Source: SXOA01 sp051004015 (GTDB lineage Bacteria > Planctomycetota > Planctomycetia > Pirellulales > Pirellulaceae). Taken from it: 64,000 nt of DNA. The stretch's first letter is position 1. Each line of letters starts with the position of its first letter. The stretch is from positions 67,715-131,714 of the forward strand of contig JBPCKT010000150.1 in NCBI GenBank assembly GCA_051004015.1, in the 5' to 3' direction. This document shows, piece after piece, positions 32,049-41,667 of the stretch. Below the pieces are notes generated by a model. That model was not told where the DNA came from, did not search any database, and saw only the letters and a list, made by a program, of their open reading frames with translations. The position numbers and the translations under genes are program-made.

Positions 32049-34748
32049 CTACGCGCTCTCCGCCTCATAGTCCGAATCCGCGAAGGCGTCCTCTTCCTCT
32101 TCGGCGTCCATTTCTTCCGCCGCGGAATCGGCTTCGGCCGCTTCGTCGTCGTCGGAGTCAAACGGAGCTTCATCGGACTCCTCTGGCTCATCCAGCCGCA
32201 CCTTATTGTTCCGCTTCTTGGCGGGAGCAGAATTCGCGGTAAGAGCACTTCCCTTCCCCTTGGCTTCCTCGGCACCCGCCCCGGCTTGCATGGCTTCCCA
32301 ATCTTCCACGGAGATAATGACCTCCCTCGCTTGCGAGCCGGCGTATTGGCCGACGATGCCGTCTTCGGCCATGAAGTCGATGAGCCGGGCGGCGCGGCCG
32401 TAGCCGATGCCGAGGGCCCGCTGCAGCAGGGAGACGCTGCCGCGGCCTTCGCGGATGACGACGTCGACGGCGGACTCGTACATGTCGTCCTTCTTCCGCA
32501 TCGCGGCCAGGCGGTCCTCGCCGGGTTCGCCGGGCTTGGTCACCTTCATGTTGACCAGCTCATTGACGAAGTGCTGCTCGCCGGTGCTGACGCAGTCCAC
32601 AATCTTGTTGATTTCCTCGTCGCTGAGGTAGGTCCCCTGGCCGCGAAGGAGCGTGCTGGTGCCGGGCCAGAGGAACAGCATGTCGCCGTTGCCGAGCAGC
32701 TTGTCGGCACCCATCTCGTCCAGCACCACGCGGCTGTCGGTGCGGCTGGCGACCTGGAAGGCGATGCGGGCGGGGAGGTTCGATTTGATGAGGCCGGTGA
32801 TGACGTCGACCGTCGGCTTTTGCGTGGCGAGGATGAGGTGGATGCCGACCGCCCGGGACTTCTGGGCCAGGCGGATGATGTGCTGCTCCACCTCCTTGCC
32901 GCTGGTCATCATCAGGTCGGCGATTTCGTCCGCCACGATGACAATGAACGGCAGGTGCAGCGGGATGCTTTTTCGCTCGTCGTCGGTTTCCGGCTGCAGG
33001 CGGTCCATGATTTCTTCTTCGCCGAGCTGGTTGTAGCTGCTGATGTGCCGCACGCCGACGCGGGCCAGCAGGGCATATCGCTCCTCCATCTTCTCCACCG
33101 CCCACGCCAGAATCGCCTCCGCCTTCCGCATGTCCGTCACCACCGGATGCATCAAATGCGGCAGCCGGGCGTAGCCGGAGAGCTCGACCATTTTGGGGTC
33201 GATCATCAGCATGCGGACTTCGTCGGGGCGGCGGGTCATCAGCATCGACGAAATAATGGCGTTGAGGCAGACCGACTTGCCGGTGCCGGTGCGGCCCGCG
33301 ATGAGCAAGTGCGGCAGCGTGGAAAGGTCCACGACCAGCGGATTGCCGGAGACATCCTTGCCGAGGAAAATCGGAATCCGCATCTTCTTGGTCTTGCCGT
33401 TCGCTTCCTCGATGACCTCCCGCAGCCGGACCACCTGCCGCTGCTCGTTGGGGACTTCGATGCCAACGGTATTCTTGCCGGGAATGGGGGCGACGATGCG
33501 AACGCTCGGCACCCGGAGGGCAATCGCCAGGTCGTCGGAGAGCCCCGTGATTTTACTGAGCCGCAGCCCCGCTTCGAGCTCGACTTCGTACTGGGCGATG
33601 ACCGGGCCGGTCTCGATTTCGACGACTTTCACGGTGAAGCCGAAATCCAGGAACGTCTTTTCGAGAATCTTCGCCTTGCGGCGGACCTCAATCGCCTGAG
33701 CCTCAAAATTCACGTCATCCGCCGGCAGCAGCAGGTCGAGCTCCGGCAGCTTGTAATCGTCAGCCCCTTTGCCCAGGCTCGCTTCATCCAGCCGCTGGCG
33801 GACTTCGTCCTGGGGGGTGCGCTCGGCCGCTTCCCGTTTGCGGTCGGTGGGGCTTTTCACCCGCAGGGGATTTTCGGGGCCGTCCTGGCGCGTCTTTTCC
33901 TTAAGCTTCGCGGCAACGACCAGCCCCAGCTTCTTCACCGGAATAACATCCGGCTCCTCGTCTCCTTCGTAGGATGGGTCTCCGACCCGTCCCTCTGCGT
34001 TTTCGGCTTCTTCCTCATCAAGCTCCGCTGCTTCCAATTCCGCCCGCGTCACCTTCTTCCCCCGAATCTTCACCGCCAGCCCGCCAACCTCCGCCCCCGG
34101 CAGCGGCGCATCCAAATCCGTCCGCGCTTGCTTCTTCCGCCTCAGCTTGGCGCTCGCTCCCACCGCTCCGGCCACGGCGACTCTTGCCGCCAGACTTCCG
34201 AAGCGAAACAGGGCATAATCCGTCGCCAGCAGCAGCCCTCCGAGCGTCAAGCTGCCGGCCAGAATCAATCCGCCGATGCGGGCAAAATGCACCTCGACCA
34301 GCGACTTGCCGAGCGCCCCCAAGTATCCCCCCGGCCCAATAACCGGCCCGGGTGAAAGGCTAGGGGCGATCATCGCCGCACTCGTCGTCAACCCCACGAT
34401 AGATATCGTCCAGCCAACGGCACGGAGAATGGGCGTATCAATGCACTTCCGCCGCAGCAGCGTCAGGTCGAGCACCCCCAGCGAAAGCACGACATACCAG
34501 CTTCCTACGCCGAATGCCGCGAAGAGCATATCCGCCGCCATCGCCCCCCATCGGCCGCAAACATTATGCACATGGCTATTTGCCGGCGTCACCAACGGGT
34601 CCGGCTGATACAGCAAATTCAGCGGCGCAACCGGCTCCACCACCGGATCCGCCGGATCATACGTAACGAGGGCCGCCCCCAAGAAAACAACGAGCGCCAG
34701 CAGCCCTAGGGCAAACAAATCCCGCTTCAAATTCGAGCTGACAGGCAC
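32049..34748 (-). CDS. ftsK: DNA translocase FtsK/SpoIIIE
   Basis: This 899-residue translocase has an N-terminal membrane domain with about four helices (residues 10-200), an acidic/Lys-rich linker (about 200-330), a RecA-like motor with Walker A AGRTGTGKS (about 486-494), Walker B FIVIVADEIADLMM and a C-terminal winged-helix gamma domain (SVSLLQRALGIGYGRAARLIDFM) that in relatives reads polar DNA motifs. A highly acidic tail of about 80 residues follows the gamma domain and is unusual. It moves chromosome dimers through the closing septum; a role in planctomycetes lacking FtsZ would have to be through another division route. Confidence 0.93.
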   Translation of the reverse strand: MPVSSNLKRDLFALGLLALVVFLGAALVTYDPADPVVEPVAPLNLLYQPDPLVTPANSHVHNVCGRWGAMAADMLFAAFGVGSWYVVLSLGVLDLTLLRRKCIDTPILRAVGWTISIVGLTTSAAMIAPSLSPGPVIGPGGYLGALGKSLVEVHFARIGGLILAGSLTLGGLLLATDYALFRFGSLAARVAVAGAVGASAKLRRKKQARTDLDAPLPGAEVGGLAVKIRGKKVTRAELEAAELDEEEAENAEGRVGDPSYEGDEEPDVIPVKKLGLVVAAKLKEKTRQDGPENPLRVKSPTDRKREAAERTPQDEVRQRLDEASLGKGADDYKLPELDLLLPADDVNFEAQAIEVRRKAKILEKTFLDFGFTVKVVEIETGPVIAQYEVELEAGLRLSKITGLSDDLAIALRVPSVRIVAPIPGKNTVGIEVPNEQRQVVRLREVIEEANGKTKKMRIPIFLGKDVSGNPLVVDLSTLPHLLIAGRTGTGKSVCLNAIISSMLMTRRPDEVRMLMIDPKMVELSGYARLPHLMHPVVTDMRKAEAILAWAVEKMEERYALLARVGVRHISSYNQLGEEEIMDRLQPETDDERKSIPLHLPFIVIVADEIADLMMTSGKEVEQHIIRLAQKSRAVGIHLILATQKPTVDVITGLIKSNLPARIAFQVASRTDSRVVLDEMGADKLLGNGDMLFLWPGTSTLLRGQGTYLSDEEINKIVDCVSTGEQHFVNELVNMKVTKPGEPGEDRLAAMRKKDDMYESAVDVVIREGRGSVSLLQRALGIGYGRAARLIDFMAEDGIVGQYAGSQAREVIISVEDWEAMQAGAGAEEAKGKGSALTANSAPAKKRNNKVRLDEPEESDEAPFDSDDDEAAEADSAAEEMDAEEEEDAFADSDYEAESA

Positions 34749-34979
34749 AGGCGCATCCGCGGAAGGTAGCGGCGCGTCCCTGCACCAAGAAACTAAGGCG
34801 TCTCTTCCTTCATCGGAAGCTCGCCGCAGCCGAAAGCATCTTTGCCTGGCGGAGAGCTAGCATTTGCCGAGGGGGAATAGGCCGCACAATCGGCACGGCC
34901 AGGAGGGAGCGTGGTATCGCTTTGTCCTGAATTTAGGGAATGTCCCTCGACGAAAGAAACAGCCTTCGAGACTGCATCG

Positions 34980-35471
34980 TTACTCCCCTTCCAGAAAATC
35001 AAACCGGATAGCAACGATCTCCAGGTCGTAGGACCCCTTGGGGGCCGGGATGGTGGCGGTGTCGCCGATTTTTTTGCCGAGCAGGCCCTGGCCGAGCGGG
35101 CTGGTGACGAGGATCCGGGCGCGGTCGTAATCTTCTTCCCCGGAGCCGACGAGGGTGTATTCTTCCTCGTCGCCGAGATCAACGTCCTTCACCACCACGG
35201 TCGCGCCGAAGGAAACCTGGTCCTTGGGGAGCGTGGAGGGGTCGATGATGTTGGCCTTGGAGAGCTTGGACTTGATCAGGTTGATCCGGGCTTGGAGCAG
35301 CCCCTGGGCCTCCCGCTGGGCGTGGTACTCGGCATTCTCCTTGAGGTCCCCTTCGGACCGGGCGGCGCCGATCTTTTCGGCGATGGCGGGCATTTCCACC
35401 CCTTCCATCCGCTCCAGATCGGCTTTGAGCTTGTTAAAGCCGGACCGAGTCATGGGAATGTATTCGTCCAT
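34980..35471 (-). CDS. greA: Transcription elongation factor GreA
   Basis: The 163-residue product starts at ATG 35471 (MDEYIPMTRSGF), with TTGGAG upstream; a TTG at 35486 in the same frame is less likely. The N-terminal coiled coil contains the catalytic acidic tip (ARSEGDLKENAEYHAQREAQG, with Asp and Glu of GDLKENAEY). The C-terminal FKBP-like domain has SPLGQGLLGKKIGDTATIPAP. GreA stimulates cleavage of backtracked RNA by RNA polymerase. A terminator-like hairpin with a T-tract ends about 20 bases before the start codon, which leaves no room for a promoter between them. Confidence 0.93.
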   Translation of the reverse strand: MDEYIPMTRSGFNKLKADLERMEGVEMPAIAEKIGAARSEGDLKENAEYHAQREAQGLLQARINLIKSKLSKANIIDPSTLPKDQVSFGATVVVKDVDLGDEEEYTLVGSGEEDYDRARILVTSPLGQGLLGKKIGDTATIPAPKGSYDLEIVAIRFDFLEGE

Positions 35472-35491
35472 GTTCGCAAACTCCAAGCGGA

Positions 35492-35523
35492 CAAAAAAAT
35501 GCGACCTCCAAGGGAGGCCGCAT
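35492..35523 (-). terminator. Intrinsic-terminator-like hairpin in the greA leader
   Basis: On the minus strand, ATGCGGCCTCC-CTT-GGAGGTCGCAT forms an 11-bp stem with one G-U pair and a 3-base loop, followed by seven T (35498-35492). This is the full signature of a Rho-independent terminator. It is about 180 bases past the upstream thioredoxin-NHL gene and 20 bases before the greA start, so it may terminate the upstream transcript, attenuate greA, or both. Confidence 0.85.
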
Positions 35524-35705
35524 GGGGTTACCGAGTTTTCAAGATCCTATTGTGAGTCAATTCGGGGGGGATGTAAAGTCGAGGGGGAGCGAATGCCAGT
35601 CCTCATCTTAATCTTATATCTTGATCTCAATCGTCTTCGAGCCGTTCAGAAGCAGAGGAAGGGGAGGTGAGGATGAAGATTAAGAGTAAGATTAAGAGTT
35701 ACTGC

Positions 35706-37796
35706 CTAATCCGTAATTGTATGCGTCAGCTCGATCGGCTTCGTGCTGCCGCTGGTAGTGATGTTGAGAGGTACGGTGAAAATGACGGATCCTGTCTTGC
35801 AAACGCCGTCATCGCCGTGCTCGCAATAATAATAGTTGAGTGAAACGGCTAACACGTCCTGACCCGTCCCTTTCACGGGGACGTTGACATCGAACTCGGC
35901 CCACGGCTTCTCCAGGTTGCGTTTGCCAAAGGCCGCGCGGTCCAGCGGGCCGCTCTCCTGTGGCGAATCGAGCCAGTACACCATCGGGGCTTCGCTACTC
36001 ATCTCCATGCCGGCCGGAGGCTTCAAGGTGACATGCAGAGTGAGGCCATTTTGCGCCGCCTTGGCGATGGTCAATTCCCGCTTCCGCTGAGCCGCCCCGC
36101 GAAAGTCCGGCTTGGTTTCGACCTTCGGAGGGTTGGGGGCCGCAAGTCCGGCGATGGTGAGCGTGCCCACTTTTCCGGAGGCCAGATCGATCGTGCGGAT
36201 CAAATGATTGTTCGTGTCAGCAATGTAGAGCGTTCCCTTGGCATGGGTGATGCCAGCGGGCTCGTCGAAAGTTCCCTCAGCATCGTCGTCGCCGGCCTGT
36301 TTGAATCCTTTGCCCGCGAGCGTCGTCGTTTCGCCGGTCCGAGGATTCACTTCTCGGATCTTGTTGTTGTAGGTATCGGCGACGAACAGTGCGCCGTCCG
36401 CGAAGGTCACTCCAATGCAGTGCTGAAACTTAGCCAGAGTCCGGGGACCATCGACGTCGCCAAAGTCAAACAGCCGGCCCTCTGCGCGATGGGCTGTTCC
36501 GACGACCGTCACCACTTCCCTGGATCCCTCCAAGGGAACCGCTCGGATCGAGCTCCCTTCGCTGTCCGCGACGAAGAGCCATTCGCCATCCGAGGCCAGG
36601 CCACTGGGCTGGGCAAAGGAGGAGTAGCTCTGCTGGCCCGCAGTTTTCGGCAGCAGGCGTCCATCGACGATGTCCTCGCGGCCGTTCCCGGCATAAGGCC
36701 CGATTTCCGATTCGGAGAGGGGCATCTTCCAGATTTGGTGCGAGCCCGCCATGGCTATGAAGAGACTCTTCTTGTGAATCCACAGATCCCATGGACTGGA
36801 AAGCAGCGTCCCTTTGGGCGTGCCGCTCTTAACCCGCGGCTGCAGCGGATCCGCCTGCCGGCCGGTGCCGGCAATGGACTGCACGGTCCTGGCCTTCAGG
36901 TCGACCTTGCGAAGGAGATGATTCTCGGTATCGGCGACATACAGCATCTCTTGATGCAGGGCGCAGCCCTGTGGATGATCGAACGACGCCGACGCGAAAT
37001 CACCATCGTCGCGGCCGATCGCGCCGCTGCCGATCGTATCGAGTAGCTTTCCGTCGAGCGTGGTCACGACGATGCGGTTATGGTTACTGTCGCTGATGAA
37101 GAGGCGATTGCCCGGTTCATCGGCCAGCACTTTACCCGGGAAAAGCAGCGGCGTATTGGCGGCTTTCACCAGGTCGATGGGAAACGGCTTTTCGTTCAGA
37201 AGGTTCCGCTGGCGATAGTAGGGGATGCCCCGCTCCAGAATTTTTGCCACGTCGTCGGCTTTGAACTCCCCAGTAGATCGCGAAACCACTTTGCCTTCCG
37301 GGTCCACCAGCAACATCGTCGGCCAGACGTTGATGCCGTAAAAGTCCCACAGGTGGTGCTTGTCGTCGTTCAGAACAAGATGCTCCACTTCGTAGCGGAG
37401 CATGGCCTGGATGATGTTCTCGCGGTCCCTTTCGGTCTCGAACTTCGCGGAGTGAATGCCAATCACCACGAGCTGGTTGGGATACCGCTGCTCCAGCTTC
37501 TTGAGCTCTGGCAGGATGTGCATGCAGTTGATGCAGCAGTACGTCCAAAAATCGAAGAGTACGAACTTCCCTTTGAGGTCGGCTTTGGAAATGGACTTTT
37601 TGGTATTGTACCACTCCATTCCCTGGGGAAGCTCGGGCAGGTCGACGCGGTTACGAAAGGGGTTCGTGGTTGCGGCAGGTTTCTTCGCTGCCGCCTTCCC
37701 CTGGCCGCTGGTGACCGCCGGAAAGCACATCCCGACCGCAACCCCACAAGCGGCGAGCAAGACTGCAGCCGTACATCGTTTACTCGCGGACATCAT
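35706..37796 (-). CDS. Secreted thioredoxin-fold/NHL-repeat protein (NHLRC2-like)
   Basis: The 696-residue product starts at ATG 37796, giving a signal peptide (CTAAVLLAACGVAVGMC); the frame is open to 37913. Residues about 60-205 form a thioredoxin-like domain with the FDFWTYCCINCMH motif (87-91). Residues about 220-590 hold NHL beta-propeller repeats (NRLFISDSNHNRIVV, LYVADTENHLLRKVD, LFVADTYNNKIREVN, LYIADTNNHLIRTID). A C-terminal beta domain follows. This order is that of NHLRC2-type proteins. An extracytoplasmic redox function is inferred. Confidence 0.85.
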   Translation of the reverse strand: MMSASKRCTAAVLLAACGVAVGMCFPAVTSGQGKAAAKKPAATTNPFRNRVDLPELPQGMEWYNTKKSISKADLKGKFVLFDFWTYCCINCMHILPELKKLEQRYPNQLVVIGIHSAKFETERDRENIIQAMLRYEVEHLVLNDDKHHLWDFYGINVWPTMLLVDPEGKVVSRSTGEFKADDVAKILERGIPYYRQRNLLNEKPFPIDLVKAANTPLLFPGKVLADEPGNRLFISDSNHNRIVVTTLDGKLLDTIGSGAIGRDDGDFASASFDHPQGCALHQEMLYVADTENHLLRKVDLKARTVQSIAGTGRQADPLQPRVKSGTPKGTLLSSPWDLWIHKKSLFIAMAGSHQIWKMPLSESEIGPYAGNGREDIVDGRLLPKTAGQQSYSSFAQPSGLASDGEWLFVADSEGSSIRAVPLEGSREVVTVVGTAHRAEGRLFDFGDVDGPRTLAKFQHCIGVTFADGALFVADTYNNKIREVNPRTGETTTLAGKGFKQAGDDDAEGTFDEPAGITHAKGTLYIADTNNHLIRTIDLASGKVGTLTIAGLAAPNPPKVETKPDFRGAAQRKRELTIAKAAQNGLTLHVTLKPPAGMEMSSEAPMVYWLDSPQESGPLDRAAFGKRNLEKPWAEFDVNVPVKGTGQDVLAVSLNYYYCEHGDDGVCKTGSVIFTVPLNITTSGSTKPIELTHTITD

Positions 37797-37911
37797 ACCT
37801 GCCGTCTCCGAAAACGGGCCGAGTCGAAGCGTACCCCTGTCGTTATCGTACCGCGCTCCAGGGGCAGCGGGCAAATCAACGTGGCAGGTGTTTCGCGGCA
37901 AATCGCGCAAC

Positions 37912-37941
37912 AAAAAAGGCGTCCCTCGGAAGGGACGCCTG
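37912..37941 (-). terminator. Intrinsic terminator after the Met/Gly-repeat gene
   Basis: On the minus strand, AGGCGTCCC-TTCCGA-GGGACGCCT is followed by six T (in CCTTTTTTGTTG). It is 32 bases past the stop of the Met/Gly-repeat gene and before the next gene, an ideal position for a Rho-independent terminator. Confidence 0.88.
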
Positions 37942-37972
37942 CATGTTTCAGAACTGGAGGCAACCCGCAGTG

Positions 37973-38842
37973 TTACTGCTGGCTGAGGGACGAACCCTTT
38001 GCCGGCGACTTGCGCCGGTTTTCTTCGGCCCGGCGATCTGCTTCGCCGGCGATCTTGTGCGCGGCCAGAAGCTGCTCGGGCGTGAAATAGGGTTCCTTGC
38101 TGCCGTTCAGGTGCTTGACGCCAACCTTGTTGGCCAACTCTTCCCAGGTCAATCCGTTCGCCAGATGCCAGGCAGCTGCCTGAGCCGAATGTTGATCGAT
38201 TTCGCCGCGAGCCAGCATCTTCACCATCTCGAGGACTTTGGGATCCTTGTTGAAAGATTCCATGGGAACGATTTCATACGCGACGCGGGGATTGGGATCC
38301 TTTTTGCCGTGCTCGAGGCAAACATTGATGACCTTCAATTTGCCGGCCTTCTCGGGGGCCACGTTGAAGAGCCCACCACCGCCCCCACCCATGCCGCCAC
38401 CGCCCATGCCGCCACCCATGCCGCCGCCACCCATGCCGCCACCCATGCCGCCGCCGCCACCCTGGTTTTGGCCGCCACCACCACCCATGCCCCCACCACC
38501 CATTCCACCACCGCCCATCCCACCACCACCGCCTCGCCTGCCCCCACCACCGCCTCCACCGCCGAACTGGGCGGCAACGGGAACGGTGGCGAACGCTTCG
38601 GGCAGCTTGATGGTCAGCGGCTTCTTGGTGTTGTTCTTGATCGAGACGGTCCCCGCGGTGGAGTCCTTCATGATCAGCTTGACTTCAATGTCTCCGGCTT
38701 TCATCGCGGAGAAAAACTCCACGGTCTCGGCGGGAGGTTGCTTGACCGCCTCCGGCTTCGCAGCCGACAGTGTCAGCGGCACCGCGGCCAAAGCCGCTAC
38801 CGCCAGAACCAGAACGAAATGACGCGCGAGTAAAACCTTCAT
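37973..38842 (-). CDS. Secreted Met/Gly-repeat protein
   Basis: The 289-residue protein has a signal peptide (VLLARHFVLVLAVAALAAVPLTLSAA), a small beta-rich domain (about 40-92: IEVKLIMKDSTAGTVSIKNNTKKPLTIKLP), a glycine-rich low-complexity block of GGGGMGGGGMGG type (about 93-162) and a C-terminal helical domain (165-289). The N-terminal part may bind the cell surface. Gly/Met-rich tracts behave as flexible or metal-binding linkers; here Met recurs every four to five residues. A terminator follows directly, so it is a single-gene transcript or the end of one. Confidence 0.7.
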   Translation of the reverse strand: MKVLLARHFVLVLAVAALAAVPLTLSAAKPEAVKQPPAETVEFFSAMKAGDIEVKLIMKDSTAGTVSIKNNTKKPLTIKLPEAFATVPVAAQFGGGGGGGGRRGGGGGMGGGGMGGGGMGGGGGQNQGGGGGMGGGMGGGGMGGGMGGGGMGGGGGGLFNVAPEKAGKLKVINVCLEHGKKDPNPRVAYEIVPMESFNKDPKVLEMVKMLARGEIDQHSAQAAAWHLANGLTWEELANKVGVKHLNGSKEPYFTPEQLLAAHKIAGEADRRAEENRRKSPAKGSSLSQQ

Positions 38843-39157
38843 TGCTGTCCTCCAGCTTGCTCTTCAATGTCCCCTGCAATGCCGCGGCCAGCATGGGGCG
38901 CGACAGCGCCGTGCTTGACCCAGCCCGTGACCGCTTGACTTCATCCTGCCTCTTGTTTGACCAAGGGAAGAAATCAGCTACCAGGATAATCGACGCAGGG
39001 GGTTAAACCAAGCAGATTTTCGCAAAAAGGCGTGGGCTCGGGATTTCAGGGACTCGCGAAAGAGGAGGGCGAAAGCTCCAGAGTAACAACTAGAATCGCA
39101 AACAAAGCCCCGCGATAATCCCGCAACTCATTGCAGCAAAAGCACTTATAGATGCGC
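38843..39157. other. Intergenic region, no gene seen
   Basis: About 315 bases between two minus-strand genes. It must contain the promoter of the Met/Gly-repeat gene but no clear motif pair was found. Short open frames on either strand lack ribosome-binding sites. Confidence 0.5.
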
Positions 39158-39415
39158 CTAAATGCCATCCGTTGCCGACCCAGGAAAGTTTGAGCTTCCA
39201 GCGGGCACGCCAATAATCTGGTTCACGCTTTCGTGATCAAACCAAACAGGGATTCCGCCGAGAGCCAGGAAAACGGCCACTCCGTCCCGAACCACAAGCG
39301 CGCCGGGATGGTCGACTTCGAATCTCTTCCCACCATTGAGCTCGACGGTAAAGACGCGAAACGGACGCAGTTCGCGTAGTGCTTCCAAAACATGGTCAAA
39401 GTTTTCGGTTGTCAT
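39158..39415 (-). CDS. Small conserved planctomycete-type protein
   Basis: The 85-residue product starts at ATG 39415 (MTTENFDHVLEALRELRPF); an upstream in-frame ATG at 39436 adds seven residues. The core LRPFRVFTVELNGGKRFEVDHPGALVVRDGVAVFLALGG and VWFDHESVNQI is a compact beta-rich pattern I associate with a multi-copy family in planctomycetes. Function is unknown. It is transcribed alone, between the DUF4139 gene upstream and the Met/Gly-repeat gene. Confidence 0.6.
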   Translation of the reverse strand: MTTENFDHVLEALRELRPFRVFTVELNGGKRFEVDHPGALVVRDGVAVFLALGGIPVWFDHESVNQIIGVPAGSSNFPGSATDGI

Positions 39416-39504
39416 GACGCTTGTCGCCGAATTCAATTCCTATCGGCCCCAATTATACCGATGACGTTCCCTGCTTGCAAACATCGCGGCATGACCAGAC
39501 GACC

Positions 39505-41667
39505 CTACTTCAATTCCAGCCCAATCAAATAATCATCCAGCCCCTTACGCAGCTTCTGCTCCTCCACTAAACCAGCGGTGACTTGAGCGCGGAGGGCTTC
39601 CACGGAGTCCTCCTGCGCGGTGAACTTGGTCACATAGCGACGGAAGAGGTCGGACTCTTTGGGGAGTTGGGCCATGTTGTCGCGGATGCGTTTTTGTTCC
39701 TGATCGATGACGCCGATCTGCCGCTCGAGCTCTTGCCGCTTGGCGATGACGCCGGCGATGGCTTGCTTGCGCTTGATGACTTCGCTCAAGGCTTTCTTCA
39801 CGCCTTCGCTGACGGCCGGGGAGTTGATGTACTGGATGATGGTGTTGTCATCGATGTTCGTCACCGCGAACTGCTGAGTGAGGAGCTGCTCTTCCTTCAC
39901 CTCCAGCGTGGCCGGCTTGCCCGGTTCCGCGGCGACGAGGAAGCGGTACATGCCGCGGGTCTTCTCCGCGGGCTCCTTGGGCGCGATGAGCGTCCACTGT
40001 GGTTCCAGCGGATGTTCGATCAGGACTTTCTTCGCCTTCTTGCCAGAGTTCTTCACGATGAAGGTCTTGTTGCGGGCGTATTTGTAGCTCGTTTGCAGCG
40101 TTCCCTTGATGAGCTGCAAGCTGGTTAGCCTCTGCGGCTCATTTTTGCTGGCCGGAGCGACTTCGGTATCCAGGTCCATCGCATAGCTGATCAGCCGCTC
40201 GCTGCCGGGGGGCAAGGCCTGAATCTGGGCATCGCCGGCGTAAGCGCCGTCATCAAAGACAGTGATCGGCCCCTGCATCAGGTGCAGGTCGGTAGTGTTC
40301 TTCAGCCGCAGGCCGTGGAGCGGATGCTTGGCATGAGTCGCCTCATTGTAGATGGAGACTTTGTCGCCGCTCACGGACTCGTTCACGATGGGAAGCATGG
40401 CGGACTTGCTCCGCTCCAGCTTGACAGGCGAGGCAATTTGATAGCGGAACATTTCTCCCACGTCGCCAGCCTGGGCCAGTGATTGGCCCCCTTGCCGCAA
40501 GTTAAGCCGGCTGGCTTCCTCTTTGGCCTCTTTCAGGTACCCACCGCCTCCCGCCATTCCTGGCATCCCGCCAGCGGAACCAGCAGGCCTAGCGGCGCGG
40601 CGAGGGTAAGGATCCGCGAAAGGATCCGCCTCGGCAAGTTCCGCCTTCCCTTTCTCCAGCCGTTCGCCGGCGGCCCGGAACTCGCCGTCTTTCGCGGCCA
40701 AGTCCTGGTCATAGGTCCGCGGGCGAAGCGAAGCATAAAGCTCCGGCTTCACTTCGGGACGGGCAAGATACAGCGGCTCATAGAGGTCCATCACAAAGGA
40801 GATCGGCCGGCCGCTGACGAGCGTGAGGCTGACGTCGTTCCAATCGGACTCGGTCGTATTCTCGACAATAGCCCAGCCTTGCAGGAATGGCGGCTTCTCG
40901 TCCTCAAGCACCAGGCGATAGCTGGTCTTCCAGATGGGAGCTTCCTGGATGTAACCGACCTTCACGTCCCGCTTCCCCGCGCCGAGGAAGCTGAGGGAAA
41001 CCGCCTTCTTGTCCTGCGATTTGCCGGTGGCCAGAACTGCGAGGGCCTTGCGCAGCTCTTCATCGAGCTTGGGATTGGAGAGCTTGATGCGGCCAACGTT
41101 ATCGAGCGAGACGCTGCGCAGCCCTTCCTCCGTGAGCAGGTTCAGGTATGAAACTTCCAGCACCTGGTCCTTGCCTTGTGGGATGCGGCGAGTTTCCACT
41201 CCCAGAATCGTGCCGACGATCTTGGTCGGCGCTTCGATTTCAATCTGCTCGCCGCGAATTTGTTTGAGCAGGTCGGCCAGCGTGGGGTTCGCCGTCAGGT
41301 CGATGGAGAACGTTGCCAGTGTGCGGGTGATGGGGTCCTTGCTGCCGTAAGTGACGGTGGAAACCTTGCCGCCGCTCTGGTCTTGCAAGACCATGCTCTT
41401 GAGCAGGTCGTTGATGTCCTTCACATTGAATTTCAGATCGACCTGGGCATTCCCTTCCACCTGGCCGGCGTGTTCAAAGAACGCGACCCCCGAGCTGAAC
41501 ATCACTACGCGCTTTACCGGGATGTCGGTCGATTTTTCCTTGTCCTCGGCGCCCAACACTCCCGGCTGGAAAAACAGGGCTGCCGCAGACAGAAGGATGC
41601 AGCCGAGAAACAAGGATTGACCAGACTGGTGGAGCAGCCGGAAAATGGCAGAGGTGAGAGTGGACAT
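39505..41667 (-). CDS. DUF4139-type envelope protein
   Basis: The 720-residue product starts at ATG 41667 and has a signal peptide ending near GVLGAED. The N-terminal part contains IPVKRVVMFSSGVAFFEHAGQVEGNAQVDLKF, a motif common in DUF4139-type proteins, followed by beta-sandwich segments and VSLSFLGAGKRDVKVGYIQEAPIWKTSYRLVL, another typical block. The C-terminal 150 residues form a coiled coil (EVIKRKQAIAGVIAKRQELERQIGVIDQEQKRIRDN). A short Gly-rich insert lies near residue 370. It is probably periplasmic; function is unknown. It faces the sigma-factor gene's 3' end across a repeat-rich gap. Confidence 0.72.
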   Translation of the reverse strand: MSTLTSAIFRLLHQSGQSLFLGCILLSAAALFFQPGVLGAEDKEKSTDIPVKRVVMFSSGVAFFEHAGQVEGNAQVDLKFNVKDINDLLKSMVLQDQSGGKVSTVTYGSKDPITRTLATFSIDLTANPTLADLLKQIRGEQIEIEAPTKIVGTILGVETRRIPQGKDQVLEVSYLNLLTEEGLRSVSLDNVGRIKLSNPKLDEELRKALAVLATGKSQDKKAVSLSFLGAGKRDVKVGYIQEAPIWKTSYRLVLEDEKPPFLQGWAIVENTTESDWNDVSLTLVSGRPISFVMDLYEPLYLARPEVKPELYASLRPRTYDQDLAAKDGEFRAAGERLEKGKAELAEADPFADPYPRRAARPAGSAGGMPGMAGGGGYLKEAKEEASRLNLRQGGQSLAQAGDVGEMFRYQIASPVKLERSKSAMLPIVNESVSGDKVSIYNEATHAKHPLHGLRLKNTTDLHLMQGPITVFDDGAYAGDAQIQALPPGSERLISYAMDLDTEVAPASKNEPQRLTSLQLIKGTLQTSYKYARNKTFIVKNSGKKAKKVLIEHPLEPQWTLIAPKEPAEKTRGMYRFLVAAEPGKPATLEVKEEQLLTQQFAVTNIDDNTIIQYINSPAVSEGVKKALSEVIKRKQAIAGVIAKRQELERQIGVIDQEQKRIRDNMAQLPKESDLFRRYVTKFTAQEDSVEALRAQVTAGLVEEQKLRKGLDDYLIGLELK

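Noticed and set aside
32007..34355. A 782-codon plus-strand open frame opposite ftsK.
   Set aside because: The composition mirrors the ftsK codons (His/Asp/Leu-rich) and there is no ribosome-binding site or recognisable domain. FtsK on the minus strand explains the region.
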